A DNA stretch of 64,000 nt from Ferribacterium limneticum (GCF_020510565.1 NZ_CP075189.1:3772501-3836500), one strand, 5' to 3'; counted from the stretch's first letter, positions 36,031 to 45,865 are shown. A program made the numbers and translations. Notes: generated by a model not told the origin, from the letters alone.

Positions 36031-39000
36031 ATGGCCGTAGTCAACCTCACCACCTTCACAGAAGAGAACATCGCCGAGTGGTTCGCCACGCGCGACATCA
36101 ACAAGGCCCGGCCTTACGTTGACCTGGTTCGTGACCTGAGCATCGAGGGCAGCCAGATGCGTGCGCTGGTGCCTGGTTCGTCAAGCGAGCCCTACGTCGC
36201 GCAGGCCTACCTGAGCCAAGCCCAGAGTGGTGAGATGGCGGTGATCAGCCGGTGCACCTGCTCGGCCGGCAAGCATTGCAAACACGTTGCCGCCATGTTG
36301 CTCAAGGCTATCGAAGAGCGCAATCCGAAGGAGCACGTCAGCGGCAGCGCCTTGTCCTGGCTCGAAGACCTGCGCCGCGTCTCGGTCGCCGTCGCCAAGA
36401 AAAAGGCCCGTCCGGCCAGCGCCCGCCAGCAGCTGTTCTATATCCTGAAATGGACGGCCGACAAGCGCCAGTTCGGCATCGAGATCCGCAAGGGCAAGTA
36501 TCCGGAGAGCGCCGAGGAATGGTGGAAGGTGGACCGCGCACTGGTCACCCCGCCGCAGTTCGTCAATGAAGAAGACCTCGGCATCCTGCGCCTGATCTGG
36601 GCTGACCGCGGCCATGAAACCGGCCTGCGCGCCTTCGGCCTGGGCCCCAAGAATGGCGCCGAAATCCTGCAACGCATGGCGGCCAGCCACCGACTGTACC
36701 CCGAGGACGATCTCGGTCTGCCGCTCAACGCCGGGCCAACCCGACCGGCCAGCATCGGCTGGCAGGTCGACGGCATGGGTTTCCAGCGGCCGCACCTCAA
36801 GCCGGATCCGTCGGCCGAGATGATCGTCGCCGTCGATCCGCCGTGGTACATCGATCTGGCCGAGGGCGAAGCCGGGCCGCTCGAGGTCACCGGCAATCCG
36901 GACGTGATCAACCGTCTGTTCTCGCTGCCGCCGCTCTCCGCCAACGAAGCGGCGCTGGTGGCCGAAGCGCTGTCCGAACTGGCACCCGACCTGCCCTTGC
37001 CTGGCTCCGATGCCGGTGCTCGCCTGCGCTTGGTCGATGCGCCGCTGATTCCCATCCTGCAACTCGAAACGCTGCATACGCACGGCCAACGGGCCTGGCG
37101 CAGCTATCCGCAGAACTTCGGCGGCGGCCCCTTCGATGTCGCCAAGGTCATTTTCCGTTACGGCGATGCCGACGTTCGTCCGGAAGAAAAGAGCGAATTC
37201 ATCACCCTGCCGGAAGGCGAAACCATCCGCCTGAAGCGCCGCCCGGACGATGAAGCCAAGTCGCTGCTGGCGCTTGAAGGCTGTGGCCTGCAGAAGATTC
37301 CCGGGCACACCCTGCACACCTTCGGTAGCCCGCCGGAGGGCATTTACGGGCTGGCCGAAGAGGCCAGCTGGGTACCCTTCATGCAGGACGGCACCCTGCG
37401 CCTCAAGGAAGCTGGCTGGCAGATCGAGTTCCCCGAGGACTTCCGCCACCACGTCATCGAAGTCGATGGTTGGGAGGCCGAGCTTTACGAGGCTGATAAC
37501 GGCTGGTTCAACCTCGACATGGGCGTCATGGTCGAAGGCGAGCGCCTGCCGCTCGCTCCCTTGCTGGCCAATCTTTTCCGCACTGACCCGCGCTGGCTCG
37601 AAGCGACCGAACTCGAACGCGTCCCCGACGACGAGGGCATCGATCTCTACACCCCCCGCGGCAAGCGCCTGCGCGTCCCGGCCGGCCGCCTCAAGCCGCT
37701 GGCCGCGACGCTGATCGACCTGTTCGACGGTTTTACCGGCGGCAACACGCTGCGCCTGTCGCGCTTCGATGCGCCACGCCTGGCCGAACTCTCCGACATC
37801 AGCCGCTGGCAGTTCCGCGGCCAGAGCGACATCATGGCCCTGGCCGAGCGCCTGCTCAAGGCGCAGGGCATTGGCGATGTCGAGCCGCCGGCCGGTTTCA
37901 AGCTCGACCTGCGCCCTTACCAGAAGGAAGGCCTGGCCTGGCTGCAGTTCCTGCGCGAGCACAATCTGTCCGGCATCCTGGCCGACGACATGGGCCTCGG
38001 CAAGACGGCGCAGACGCTGGCCCACCTGCTCATGGAAAAGGAAGCCGGGCGTCTCGACAAGCCGGCCCTGATCATCCTGCCGACCTCGCTGATCTTCAAC
38101 TGGAAGAACGAGGCGGCGCGCTTCGCCCCCGACCTCAAGGTGTTGTCGCTGCATGGCCCCGAGCGCAAGGTCCTGTTCCCGCAAATCATGCAGCACGACG
38201 TGGTGCTGACGACCTATCCGCTGCTTTGGCGCGACGCCGAGGAATTGATGCAGCACAGCTACCACCTGCTCATTCTCGACGAGGCGCAGACGGTCAAGAA
38301 CGCCCAGAGCCAGAGCGCCGAGGCGGTGCGCAAGGTCGATGCCCGGCATCGCCTGTGCCTGACCGGTACGCCACTGGAAAACCATCTCGGCGAATTGTGG
38401 AGTCAGTTCGACTTCCTGCTGCCCGGCTTCCTCGGCACCAGCAAACAGTTCACCCGCCACTGGCGGACGCCGATCGAGAAGCAGGGCGACCTCCGTCGCC
38501 GCACCCTGCTCGCCCGCCGCATCCGCCCCTTCATCCTGCGCCGCAAGAAGGAAGACGTCGCCCAGGAACTGCCGCCGAAAACCATCATCATCCGCAGCGT
38601 CGAACTCGAAGGCGCCCAGCGCGACCTCTACGAAACGGTGCGCGCCGCAATGGATGCCAAGGTCCGCGACGAAATCGCCAACCGCGGCTTCGCGCGCAGC
38701 CAGATCGTCATCCTCGATGCCCTGCTCAAGCTCCGTCAGGTCTGCTGCGATCCGCGCCTGGTCAAGGCCACGGCGGCCCGCAAGGTGCCGGAACGGGCCA
38801 AGCTCGATCTGCTCATGGCGATGTTGCCCGAACTGGTCGACGAAGGTCGCAAGGTTCTGGTTTTCTCGCAATTCACCAGCATGCTGGCGCTCATCGAGCA
38901 CGAACTCGACAAGGCCGGTATCGCCTACGTCACGCTGACCGGCGACACGGTCGACCGCGAAGTGCCGATCCGCCGTTTCCAGGACGGCGAAGTGCCGATT

Positions 39001-39309
39001 TTCCTGATCAGCCTGAAGGCTGGCGGCGTCGGCCTCAACCTGACCGCGGCCGACACCGTGATCCACTACGATCCGTGGTGGAACCCGGCCGTCGAAAACC
39101 AGGCTACCGACCGTGCCCACCGCCTCGGCCAGGACAAGCCGGTGTTCGTCTACAAGCTCATCGTCAGCGGCAGTATCGAGGAAAAGATTCTTGCCTTGCA
39201 GGAACGCAAGGCGGAACTGGCCGCCGGTATCCTGTCCGACGACTATCGCGTCGACGTCAAGTTCGGCACCGACGATCTCGCCGCGCTGTTCGAGCCGCTG
39301 CCTGAATAA
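36031..39309 (+). CDS. SWIM zinc finger / SNF2-family helicase-like ATPase
   Basis: A 1092-residue protein. An N-terminal SWIM zinc finger (CTCSAGKHCKHVAAML, about residues 74-89) is followed by a bacterial SNF2-associated region. The SNF2 ATPase has Walker A DDMGLGKTAQTLA (about 650) and DEAQ Walker B (about 750). The C-terminal helicase lobe has the LTGDTVDR and DRAHRLGQDKPV motifs (about 970-1035). Such proteins (RapA/HepA relatives) move on DNA and may remodel transcription or repair complexes; the target is unknown. The stop codon overlaps a diverged 38-base repeat. Confidence 0.9.
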   Translation: MAVVNLTTFTEENIAEWFATRDINKARPYVDLVRDLSIEGSQMRALVPGSSSEPYVAQAYLSQAQSGEMAVISRCTCSAGKHCKHVAAMLLKAIEERNPKEHVSGSALSWLEDLRRVSVAVAKKKARPASARQQLFYILKWTADKRQFGIEIRKGKYPESAEEWWKVDRALVTPPQFVNEEDLGILRLIWADRGHETGLRAFGLGPKNGAEILQRMAASHRLYPEDDLGLPLNAGPTRPASIGWQVDGMGFQRPHLKPDPSAEMIVAVDPPWYIDLAEGEAGPLEVTGNPDVINRLFSLPPLSANEAALVAEALSELAPDLPLPGSDAGARLRLVDAPLIPILQLETLHTHGQRAWRSYPQNFGGGPFDVAKVIFRYGDADVRPEEKSEFITLPEGETIRLKRRPDDEAKSLLALEGCGLQKIPGHTLHTFGSPPEGIYGLAEEASWVPFMQDGTLRLKEAGWQIEFPEDFRHHVIEVDGWEAELYEADNGWFNLDMGVMVEGERLPLAPLLANLFRTDPRWLEATELERVPDDEGIDLYTPRGKRLRVPAGRLKPLAATLIDLFDGFTGGNTLRLSRFDAPRLAELSDISRWQFRGQSDIMALAERLLKAQGIGDVEPPAGFKLDLRPYQKEGLAWLQFLREHNLSGILADDMGLGKTAQTLAHLLMEKEAGRLDKPALIILPTSLIFNWKNEAARFAPDLKVLSLHGPERKVLFPQIMQHDVVLTTYPLLWRDAEELMQHSYHLLILDEAQTVKNAQSQSAEAVRKVDARHRLCLTGTPLENHLGELWSQFDFLLPGFLGTSKQFTRHWRTPIEKQGDLRRRTLLARRIRPFILRRKKEDVAQELPPKTIIIRSVELEGAQRDLYETVRAAMDAKVRDEIANRGFARSQIVILDALLKLRQVCCDPRLVKATAARKVPERAKLDLLMAMLPELVDEGRKVLVFSQFTSMLALIEHELDKAGIAYVTLTGDTVDREVPIRRFQDGEVPIFLISLKAGGVGLNLTAADTVIHYDPWWNPAVENQATDRAHRLGQDKPVFVYKLIVSGSIEEKILALQERKAELAAGILSDDYRVDVKFGTDDLAALFEPLPE

Positions 39310-39343
39310 GATTTTTGGCTGTTTTTTCGTGTCGACCGCAGGC
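39306..39343 (+). repeat. 38-base dispersed repeat, copy 8 (end of SNF2 gene), diverged
   Basis: Forward copy overlapping the SNF2 stop codon. It keeps ATTTTTGGCTGTTTTTTCG and GTCGACCGCAGGC but has lost the leading ATTTC. Confidence 0.6.
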
Positions 39344-39396
39344 GCAGGACATCGCCTACAATGAACGCATCAGAAATCGCTAATACAGGAACCCGC

Positions 39397-39837
39397 ATGC
39401 GCCACCTCACATTTCTGCTGTGCTTCGCGCTGGCCGCTACAGTGGCCCAAGCCGATGAGTGGATGGTCAAACGAAAGCTGGCCGGCAATTTTGTCGACAC
39501 CCGCGACGCCATCGTCATGGCCATCGAAAACCGCGGGCTGGTGATCAATTACACCTCGCATATCGCCGACATGCTGAACCGCACCGGCGCGGATATCGGC
39601 GCGACGCGCCAGATCTTCGAGCAGGCGGAAATCATCGAATTCTGCTCGGCCGGGTTGTCACGCAAAATGATGGAAATGGACCCGCACAACATCGTTTTCT
39701 GCCCGTTCGCCATCTCGATCTACACCCTGCCCGGCGAAAAACACACGACCTGGGTGAGCTATCGACAGCCCCAAGGTCCCGCCGCCAAGCTGGTCGCCCC
39801 ACTGCTCCAGGCAATCGCCGCCGAAGCGGGACTTTAA
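39397..39837 (+). CDS. Exported DUF302 domain protein
   Basis: The start is the ATG at 39397, with AGGA eight bases upstream, giving 146 residues. The in-frame ATG at 39361 would put residues before the signal peptide (LTFLLCFALAATVAQA). The mature part has the DUF302 pattern: VDTRDAIVMAIENRGL, then NIVFCPFAISIYTLPGE. These small periplasmic proteins are common near respiratory and sulfur genes; the function is unknown. It converges on the hybrid kinase gene, whose stop is five bases away. Confidence 0.82.
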   Translation: MRHLTFLLCFALAATVAQADEWMVKRKLAGNFVDTRDAIVMAIENRGLVINYTSHIADMLNRTGADIGATRQIFEQAEIIEFCSAGLSRKMMEMDPHNIVFCPFAISIYTLPGEKHTTWVSYRQPQGPAAKLVAPLLQAIAAEAGL

Positions 39838-39838
39838 G

Positions 39839-39876
39839 ATTTCAAATTTGGACGGTTTTTCCGGTTGACCGTGGCA
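39839..39876 (+). repeat. 38-base dispersed repeat, copy 9 (stop codon of the hybrid kinase gene)
   Basis: Forward copy, antisense to the kinase gene. It codes the last 11 residues ([10 protein letters not shown] region) and provides the TGA stop. Ends are ATTTCAAATTTGG and CCGGTTGACCGTGGCA. Confidence 0.9.
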
Positions 39877-42448
39877 GTTGGGAAAATCCGGGACTTGCGC
39901 CTGTCGCGCCGCCCAGCCAGTGGTACAAAGCTGTATAAAGCAGGGTCGGATTGACCGGCTTGGTGACAAAATCGTTCATGCCGGCCAGCAGACACTGCTC
40001 GCGATCTTCAGCAAAGGCATTGGCGGTCATCGCCAGAATCGGCAAGCTCCGGCCATCCGGCAGCTGACGAATGCGCCGGGTCGCCTCCAGCCCATCCATG
40101 CGCGGCATCTGCATGTCCATGAGGACCAGCCCGTAGTTGTTCCGGGACACCTTGTCCACCGCCTCGATACCATCCTCGGCCACATCGATGGCCAGGCCGA
40201 CGTCTTCCAGCAGCATCTGCGCCACTTCACGGTTGATCGGCTCATCCTCGACGAGCAGGACAAGCCGTCCGGCAAATTTGCTGCGCAGCATGGCCTCGAC
40301 GTCACTGCCCCGCACCGGGGAAGACGGAAAGCCGCTGTCATCCAGTTGGCGCTTGAGGCGCGCCGTGATCCAGAACACGCTGCCTTTGCCCGGCGTACTA
40401 TCGCCTCCCGCCTCGCCGCCCATCAAGGCCGCCAGATGCCGGGTGATCGCCAGTCCGAGGCCGGTGCCACCATACTTTCGGGTGGTCGACGGATCGGCCT
40501 GCTCGAAGGGTGAAAACAACCGGGCGAGGGCTTCGGGCGCAATGCCGATGCCGGTATCCGAAACCTCCAGCCGGATCAGCACGCTGTCCGCATTTTCCTC
40601 TAGCACCTTGCAACGCAGCCTGATCGTGCCGCGCTCGGTGAATTTGATCGCGTTATTGGCGTAGTTGAGCAGCGCCTGACGCAGCCGCGTCGCGTCACCG
40701 AGCAGGCAGCCCGGCAGCACGGCGGACTCGACGCGCAAGGCCAGGTTCTTCTCGCGCGCCGGCCCGGCCAGTATTTCGGCAACCTCGTTCATCAGGCGGG
40801 GCAGCATGAGCGGCGCCTCTTCAAGCACCAGCTTGCCGGCCTCGATTTTCGACAAGTCGAGAATGTCGTCGATGATCGACAGGAGGTGCTGACCCGAAGC
40901 TTCAATACGATTCAGCGGCACCTTCAGGGCATCGTCCACCCCGCCGCGGCGCATCAGGTACACCGAACCGAGAATGGCGTTCATCGGCGTCCGGATCTCA
41001 TGGCTCATGTTGGCCAGGAAGGCACTCTTCGCCCTGGTCGCCGACTCAGCCAGATCCTTCGCCTCGCGCAACTCCTGCTCGACCCGCTTGCGTTCGCTGA
41101 TGTCGCTGACGAAGGTGATGAAACGCGCCGGTTCGCTGGCCGTCTCCGGCCGAAAATAGATGTTGAGGTGCACTGGAATCAGGTGGCCGTCGCGGTGCCG
41201 ATTCCAGCTATCCAGGCTGGCGCGGCCGGTCTGCCGAATTTCCGCCGTCGCTTCGAAAAATCCGCCCGGGGGAAAGGCCGGGTCAATATCGGGCACGCCG
41301 AGAAGCAGCAATTCGTCGACCGAATAGCCGAGTATCTCGGCCGCGACATGATTGACGTACACAAAACGTCCGTCAGCATCGACCCAATGGATGCCCAGCC
41401 CCACCCGGTCCATCGCAAACTGGGTTTGTTCGAGGCGGGCATTGGCCTGCGCCAGGTCACGGGTACGTTCGGCCACCATCGTTTCAAGATGGCGCCGATG
41501 CTGCTCCAGTTCGGCTTCGCTATTGCGCAAGGCCTCCTCGACCCGCCGGCGCTCGGTAATATCCCGCGCCACGCCAAGCACGCCGATCAACTCCCCCTCC
41601 TTGTCGCGCATTGGCGTCTTGATCGTCTCGAAGAGCCCACGATAGCCGTTGTCGGCGAACGTCAGCCATTCCTCGTTAATCGTCGGACCACCGGCAGCGG
41701 CCGCCGCCCGATCGTTCTCGCGGAAAAATTCGGCCAGTTCCTTGCTGACGAAATCATCATCGGTGCGCCCAACAATGTCGTATTCACTCGCGTTGTAGAG
41801 CCGCGAAAAACTCGGATTGCACGACAAATAGACACCGTCTGGATCCTTGACCCAAGCCAGGTCGGGGATCGCGGCATAGAGCGAATCGAGAAAAGCCCGC
41901 TCGCGTTCACTCTGGGTCAGCGCCACTGCCAGCTCGGCGCGCGCGTCATCGCGGTCATTGGCCAGCGCCTGGGTCAATCGCTCATTGTTGCGACAAAGAA
42001 TAATCGCCTTGGCCAGATTGGCCAGCACCGGCTGGAATATCTGCGTCAGAGGGAGCTCGGAGGCAGGTGCTGCAGGCGACAAAAGCAGGATGGTGTACTG
42101 CGCGTCCACCGGCAGGCGAAGACAATAAACATAAGCCTCGTCGAGCGAAAACGCGCGCAGCAGAGCGGCGTCGTCGAGCAACTGGACTTTGCCGGCAAGC
42201 AAGCCGGCCGGCAAATTGAAAGTCGCCCCGTGGCGTTCGGCCAGCCGGTAGTCGCCGACAGAGGTTTCGAGCGTGGCCGATACTCCGAACTCCGTAACAT
42301 TCGGCGCTGCCAGGACCACACCGGCCGGAAACGAGGTATGGAAAAGCAGGCGCTGCAGCGTTTTCTTGAGCAGGCTGTCGAGGCCGACCTCGCCGCCGAT
42401 GGTCAGCGAAAGATCATAAAGTACGCTGATAATCTGCTCGCGATTCAT
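39842..42448 (-). CDS. Hybrid sensor histidine kinase with PAS domains and receiver
   Basis: 868 residues from the ATG at 42448, which overlaps the FIST gene stop (ATGA). Order: an N-terminal GAF-like region (1-170), PAS 1 (about 185-310, [20 protein letters not shown]), PAS 2 (about 340-455), HisKA with the phospho-His in [11 protein letters not shown] (about 483), HATPase (about 590-710) and a receiver domain (about 727-845) with VLMDMQMP Asp near 774. No membrane segment: it senses in the cytoplasm, probably via the FIST partner. The C-terminus and stop lie in a 38-base repeat. An output regulator is not adjacent. Confidence 0.93.
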   Translation of the reverse strand: MNREQIISVLYDLSLTIGGEVGLDSLLKKTLQRLLFHTSFPAGVVLAAPNVTEFGVSATLETSVGDYRLAERHGATFNLPAGLLAGKVQLLDDAALLRAFSLDEAYVYCLRLPVDAQYTILLLSPAAPASELPLTQIFQPVLANLAKAIILCRNNERLTQALANDRDDARAELAVALTQSERERAFLDSLYAAIPDLAWVKDPDGVYLSCNPSFSRLYNASEYDIVGRTDDDFVSKELAEFFRENDRAAAAAGGPTINEEWLTFADNGYRGLFETIKTPMRDKEGELIGVLGVARDITERRRVEEALRNSEAELEQHRRHLETMVAERTRDLAQANARLEQTQFAMDRVGLGIHWVDADGRFVYVNHVAAEILGYSVDELLLLGVPDIDPAFPPGGFFEATAEIRQTGRASLDSWNRHRDGHLIPVHLNIYFRPETASEPARFITFVSDISERKRVEQELREAKDLAESATRAKSAFLANMSHEIRTPMNAILGSVYLMRRGGVDDALKVPLNRIEASGQHLLSIIDDILDLSKIEAGKLVLEEAPLMLPRLMNEVAEILAGPAREKNLALRVESAVLPGCLLGDATRLRQALLNYANNAIKFTERGTIRLRCKVLEENADSVLIRLEVSDTGIGIAPEALARLFSPFEQADPSTTRKYGGTGLGLAITRHLAALMGGEAGGDSTPGKGSVFWITARLKRQLDDSGFPSSPVRGSDVEAMLRSKFAGRLVLLVEDEPINREVAQMLLEDVGLAIDVAEDGIEAVDKVSRNNYGLVLMDMQMPRMDGLEATRRIRQLPDGRSLPILAMTANAFAEDREQCLLAGMNDFVTKPVNPTLLYTALYHWLGGATGASPGFSQLPRSTGKTVQI

Positions 42449-43584
42449 GGCACGGGCCAGGGCGAACAGACCAGGGTTGCATTGTGGAACATCGGGTAGC
42501 CCCAGCGCACCGTACTGCCTATCTCCCCGAGCGACAGGGCGCCAGCCAGCTCGCCAACACCTGTTGCCGCCTGCAGCTCGGCCAGTTCCTCTTCGGCATC
42601 GCCGCCGAGATGCATGCGCCGACCGGCACAATAAAATACCAGCAACTGCGTCCCCTGCAGCGAGCCATGGGCACTACGCAGATGCTCGGCCAGCCGACCA
42701 ATGCAGCCATGCGCCCCGGCAGCAGGCGCCTGGAGCAAAACCAGCATGGCGTTCTCAGGAATTTCGCCGACACAGAAGAGCGAACCATCATCAGCCAGCG
42801 CCACGGGAATGCGCACCACGACGTCCCCATTGGCGCGCAGGATGCCGAACGGGAAATGCACGGCGTACTCGTAAAAATTATCACGCGTCAGGTCGATGCC
42901 GTATTGCGCCTTGATGATTTCCTGATAGACGTCGAATGCCGGCCGCCAGTCGATCATGGCGACCCGGTTGCCCTCGGTCGACGTCGCACTCATCGCCCGT
43001 TCCGGCTGCTCGAAGCCATGCTCAAGCGTCGGCGCCATGGTGCCAGGCAAGAGCAGGCCAAGGACTCCGTCGCCCAGCACCTGCCTGTCGTCGAACAGGC
43101 AGGGCATAGGCTGAAATGTCTCGCTACCGGCATTGACGCCGCCGTACTCGACGCGATTCGACAGCTCAAGATAGATGCCGTCGAGAAGGCTGGCAACATT
43201 GGGCAGCATGCCATCGAAAACCATGAACAAGGTCGGCTTCGGCGCCCCGGGCGGATAGGTTTTCAAGCCCTCGCGCGCCGCCGCGACCACCGCCCCGACG
43301 GCATCGGCCGCCGTGTTTAGCGCCGGCAACAGGAAATGCGGCGGCATCTGATCGAAACAGAGGAGCCAGACGCCGTGGGTCAGAAAACGCCGCTCGCCGA
43401 CCAAAGCCGGGAAAATGCCACCGGCCAAAGCCAGGCCGCGCTCCCGACAAGCCTCCTGCAATACCGAAAGATGATCTTTTTCCGCCTCCGGCAACAAGGC
43501 TACAACGCCCGCCCCAGCCTGACTTGGAGACCATTCGTTCAGTGCCTGATCGATGGATTCGCGATTGAGCTCAACGTAACGCAT
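42445..43584 (-). CDS. FIST domain sensory protein
   Basis: The start is the ATG at 43584 ([12 protein letters not shown]), with GGTGA six bases upstream; the open frame further upstream is not supported. 379 residues with FIST-N and FIST-C domains ([17 protein letters not shown] near 60, [11 protein letters not shown] near 195, [13 protein letters not shown] near 325). FIST proteins are thought to bind small ligands such as amino acids and feed signals to kinases or chemoreceptors. Its four-base overlap with the hybrid kinase indicates a two-part sensor, with FIST the probable input module. Confidence 0.88.
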   Translation of the reverse strand: MRYVELNRESIDQALNEWSPSQAGAGVVALLPEAEKDHLSVLQEACRERGLALAGGIFPALVGERRFLTHGVWLLCFDQMPPHFLLPALNTAADAVGAVVAAAREGLKTYPPGAPKPTLFMVFDGMLPNVASLLDGIYLELSNRVEYGGVNAGSETFQPMPCLFDDRQVLGDGVLGLLLPGTMAPTLEHGFEQPERAMSATSTEGNRVAMIDWRPAFDVYQEIIKAQYGIDLTRDNFYEYAVHFPFGILRANGDVVVRIPVALADDGSLFCVGEIPENAMLVLLQAPAAGAHGCIGRLAEHLRSAHGSLQGTQLLVFYCAGRRMHLGGDAEEELAELQAATGVGELAGALSLGEIGSTVRWGYPMFHNATLVCSPWPVP

Positions 43585-43667
43585 CGATGTCACCCGGCCG
43601 ACTTTGCATGGTGTTTTTTTTCGAATTTTTGTGTTATTTCCGAGTATCCCGGAAAACCCCGACTGCC

Positions 43668-44168
43668 TCAAGCGCTATAAACAGTCGCCTCAACTCGTTC
43701 AATCAGGCCATTGAGCGCGTGGCGGACAGATTGCTCGCGAACCGCCGCCCGATCGCCGCTGAAAAGGCAGGTCTGCGCCTCGCATCCCGCATCCTTGCCG
43801 GCCCAGGCAAAACAGACGGTGCCCACCGGCTTGTCCGGCGAACCGCCACCCGGCCCGGCGATGCCGGTAATCGCCACCGACCAGTCGGCCCGGCTATGCG
43901 CCAGAACCCCCTGCGCCATCGCCCTCGCGACGGCTTCGGAAACGGCGCCATGGCGCTCCAGCACGCTTTCGGGAACGCCCAGCATGTCGACCTTGGCGGC
44001 ATTGGAATAAGTGACGAAACCACGGTCGAACCATGTCGAGCTGCCGGCAATCGCCGTCACCGACTGGGCAAGCCAGCCGCCGGTACAGGACTCGGCAGCC
44101 GCCAGCCATTCGCCACGCTCGATGAGCAGGCGGCCAAGACTTTCGGCAAGTTTTTCCAGTTCGGACAT
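43668..44168 (-). CDS. pncC: Nicotinamide-nucleotide amidohydrolase (CinA C-terminal type)
   Basis: The start is the ATG at 44168 (MSELEKLAESLG), giving 166 residues; upstream in-frame codons lack support. This is the stand-alone CinA C-domain. It converts nicotinamide mononucleotide to nicotinic acid mononucleotide and recycles pyridine nucleotides. Signature segments are AAAESCTGGWLAQSVTAIAGSS (in parts: AAESCTGG, the catalytic Ser), YSNAAKVDMLGV and ITGIAGPGGGSPDKPVGTV. It is divergent from mobA, with 32 bases between the starts. Confidence 0.93.
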   Translation of the reverse strand: MSELEKLAESLGRLLIERGEWLAAAESCTGGWLAQSVTAIAGSSTWFDRGFVTYSNAAKVDMLGVPESVLERHGAVSEAVARAMAQGVLAHSRADWSVAITGIAGPGGGSPDKPVGTVCFAWAGKDAGCEAQTCLFSGDRAAVREQSVRHALNGLIERVEATVYSA

Positions 44169-44200
44169 AATGGTCAATCCTAGCATGTGACCCAGAAGCA

Positions 44201-44797
44201 ATGCCTATCCCGACCGCCAAAGAACCCGAAGAGCTGATTACCGGCGTCATCCTGGCCGGCGGACTGGGAACGCGCATGGGTGGCGTCGACAAGGGATTGC
44301 AGCTCTATGACGGCAAAGCGCTGGTCTGGCATGTTGCCAAGCGCCTGGCCCCACAGGTCGACCACCTGTTGATCAACGCCAACCGGAGCACGGCAGAATA
44401 CGCGGCCTTCGGCTACCCGGTACTGGCCGACGAGATCACTGGCTTCGCCGGTCCGCTTGCCGGTCTGCATGCCGCCCTTGCTGCCGCCAAAACACCGCTG
44501 GTTCTCACGGCGCCTTGCGATTCGCCCGAGCTGCCGCTCGATCTGGTCAATCGTCTATACGGCGCTCTGCGAAATACACAAGCAAACCTGGCCATCGCCA
44601 AGGCCGGTGGCCGTCTGCACCCGGTATTTTGCCTGTGCCGCTGCTCGCTTCTAGCGCCGCTGGAAGCCTACCTTGAGGGCGGAGGCCGCAAGGTTGCGGC
44701 ATGGTGCGCCGACATGGCTGCCATTGAAGTCGATTTTTCCGATCAAAGCGAAGCCTTCGGCAACTTCAACACACTGGACGACCTGGCGAAAAGCTGA
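44201..44797 (+). CDS. mobA: Molybdenum cofactor guanylyltransferase
   Basis: A 198-residue nucleotidyltransferase that joins GMP to molybdopterin to make MGD, the form required by NapA in this window. The N-terminal motif GVILAGGLGTRMGGVDKGL (about residues 14-32) binds GTP. PLAGLHAALAAA and TAPCDSPELP (the metal-binding Asp region, about 107) follow. No mobB is adjacent. Confidence 0.94.
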   Translation: MPIPTAKEPEELITGVILAGGLGTRMGGVDKGLQLYDGKALVWHVAKRLAPQVDHLLINANRSTAEYAAFGYPVLADEITGFAGPLAGLHAALAAAKTPLVLTAPCDSPELPLDLVNRLYGALRNTQANLAIAKAGGRLHPVFCLCRCSLLAPLEAYLEGGGRKVAAWCADMAAIEVDFSDQSEAFGNFNTLDDLAKS

Positions 44798-44905
44798 GCC
44801 CGACAGGCTCGCAAAGAACCTGTGGTAAACCGATATTGCACCGCAACATATTAGGGCTATACTCGACTGGCAGAAACCATAATTGTCCATAAATCGAGAA
44901 CAGCC

Positions 44906-45088
44906 ATGAACGTCAAGATCCATTACCGCATTACCCAGGACCGCGCCGGCATCCCGCAGGACTACTCGGGCGCCCGCCATTTCGTCGTAAGTGAAGGCGA
45001 AGCCATTGAGGACATTGCCATGCACCAGCTCGCAACCGATTACCAGGTGCCGAAAAGCGCTGTCGAGATCTGCCGCATCGAAAGCTGA
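44906..45088 (+). CDS. Small conserved-looking hypothetical protein
   Basis: 60 residues, beginning MNVKIHYRITQDRAGIPQDY and ending EICRIES. It is a hydrophilic mix of strand- and helix-prone segments with no membrane segment, signal or Cys cluster. I do not recognise the family. Support for being real: a clean ATG, its own strong terminator 30 bases after the stop, and codon use like the neighbours. The upstream DNA (44820-44880) is AT-richer and contains TATACTCGA-like promoter sequence (GGGCTATACTCG). Confidence 0.6.
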   Translation: MNVKIHYRITQDRAGIPQDYSGARHFVVSEGEAIEDIAMHQLATDYQVPKSAVEICRIES

Positions 45089-45116
45089 GTCGCCGAAAAA
45101 CTGGCGAAAAGCCATC

Positions 45117-45156
45117 GGCACGGCACGCCCGAAAAGGCGCTTCCGTGCCTTTTTTA
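45117..45156 (+). terminator. Rho-independent terminator after the 60-residue gene
   Basis: Stem GGCACGG (45117-45123) with CCGTGCC (45143-45149), an inner GCC/GGC pairing, and a T-run from 45150. Confidence 0.85.
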
Positions 45157-45159
45157 CGC

Positions 45160-45340
45160 TTGCTCGCCAGCCTTGTGCATCGCACAAACTTAGTACAGCC
45201 ACATTTTGTTACAGAAGGCTACGAAAGAACGACAGACTTCGGGGGCTCGGGAACCTACACTGCAACTGTGCATTGAACCCCTCCTCTCGAAATTCCCCCT
45301 TTCGAGAATTTCAACCCCGCCGCTGGCGGGGTTTTTTTTG
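45160..45340 (+). ncRNA. Candidate small RNA with C-rich loops, ending in a strong terminator
   Basis: The stretch between two consecutive plus-strand terminators carries no credible gene, yet needs a transcript to end at the second one. Near its 3' end an unpaired CCCCTCCTCT tract (45278-45287), able to pair with ribosome-binding sites, precedes a GAAATTC/GAATTTC hairpin (45289-45312) with loop CCCCCTTTCGA-like sequence. The terminator follows at once. C/U-rich loops next to hairpins resemble Hfq-dependent sRNAs of other proteobacteria. No convincing promoter was picked. This is inference only. Confidence 0.4.
45315..45339 (+). terminator. Strong rho-independent terminator
   Basis: CCCCGCC (45315-45321), 3-base loop, GGCGGGG (45325-45331), then eight T. 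No protein gene ends just upstream, which is the main argument for an RNA gene here. Confidence 0.92.
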
Positions 45341-45362
45341 CTCAGCCGCCGCCCCGCGCCGT

Positions 45363-45368
45363 TATAAT
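45363..45368 (+). promoter_or_regulatory. Perfect -10 box (TATAAT) upstream of the membrane-anchored cytochrome gene
   Basis: TATAAT 33 bases before the ATG at 45402. The best -35 candidate is TTGCTC (45338-45343) with a long 19-base spacer, so the -35 is uncertain. Confidence 0.6.
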
Positions 45369-45401
45369 GGTGTTTTTAAACATTGCACTGGGGTCTTGAG
45401 C

Positions 45402-45845
45402 ATGGCCGAGCAACATTCTTCCAAGAGCATCATGTGGGCAACGATCATCGTCGCCGCCATTCTGATTGCTGTCATTTACCCGCTGACCGCCAACAAGGGC
45501 GGCTCCACGGCAACCACCAGCAGCGCTGCCGACGAAGCAGACATTCGCATTCAACCGGTTGCCCGATTTGAACTGGCCAAGGCCGAAGCACCCGCCGCCA
45601 GCGGCCCTCGCGATGGCGCAACGATTTACAACACGGTCTGCGGCGCCTGCCACAACACCGGCGCAGCCGGCGCTCCGAAGATCGACGACAAGGCTGCCTG
45701 GGCACCGCGTCTCGCTACCGGCAAGGATGCGCTGATCAAGAGCTTGACCAATGGCAAGGGTGCCATGCCCCCGAAGGGCGGCGCCACGCTGTCCGACGAC
45801 GAAATCAAGGGTGCAGTCGAATACGTGATGGGCAAGGCGAAATAA
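45402..45845 (+). CDS. Membrane-anchored monoheme cytochrome c5 family protein
   Basis: The start is the ATG at 45402 (MAEQHSSKS), giving 147 residues. An uncleaved N-terminal anchor (IMWATIIVAAILIAVIYPL, about residues 10-28) is followed by an Ala-rich linker and one cytochrome c5-type domain. The heme site is CGACH (about 80), then GAAGAPKIDDKAAWAPR and a late Met ligand in GAMPPKGG. The domain closely resembles each half of the diheme cytochrome at 25.7 kb. It probably shuttles electrons at the periplasmic face of the inner membrane. Confidence 0.9.
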   Translation: MAEQHSSKSIMWATIIVAAILIAVIYPLTANKGGSTATTSSAADEADIRIQPVARFELAKAEAPAASGPRDGATIYNTVCGACHNTGAAGAPKIDDKAAWAPRLATGKDALIKSLTNGKGAMPPKGGATLSDDEIKGAVEYVMGKAK

Positions 45846-45865
45846 GACTTCGTCGCTCACATCAA

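Noticed and set aside
36181..39120. 979-codon open frame antisense to the SNF2 gene
   Set aside because: It is a shadow of the high-GC codon bias of the sense gene. The sense frame has complete SWIM, ATPase and helicase motifs, and the antisense product matches nothing.
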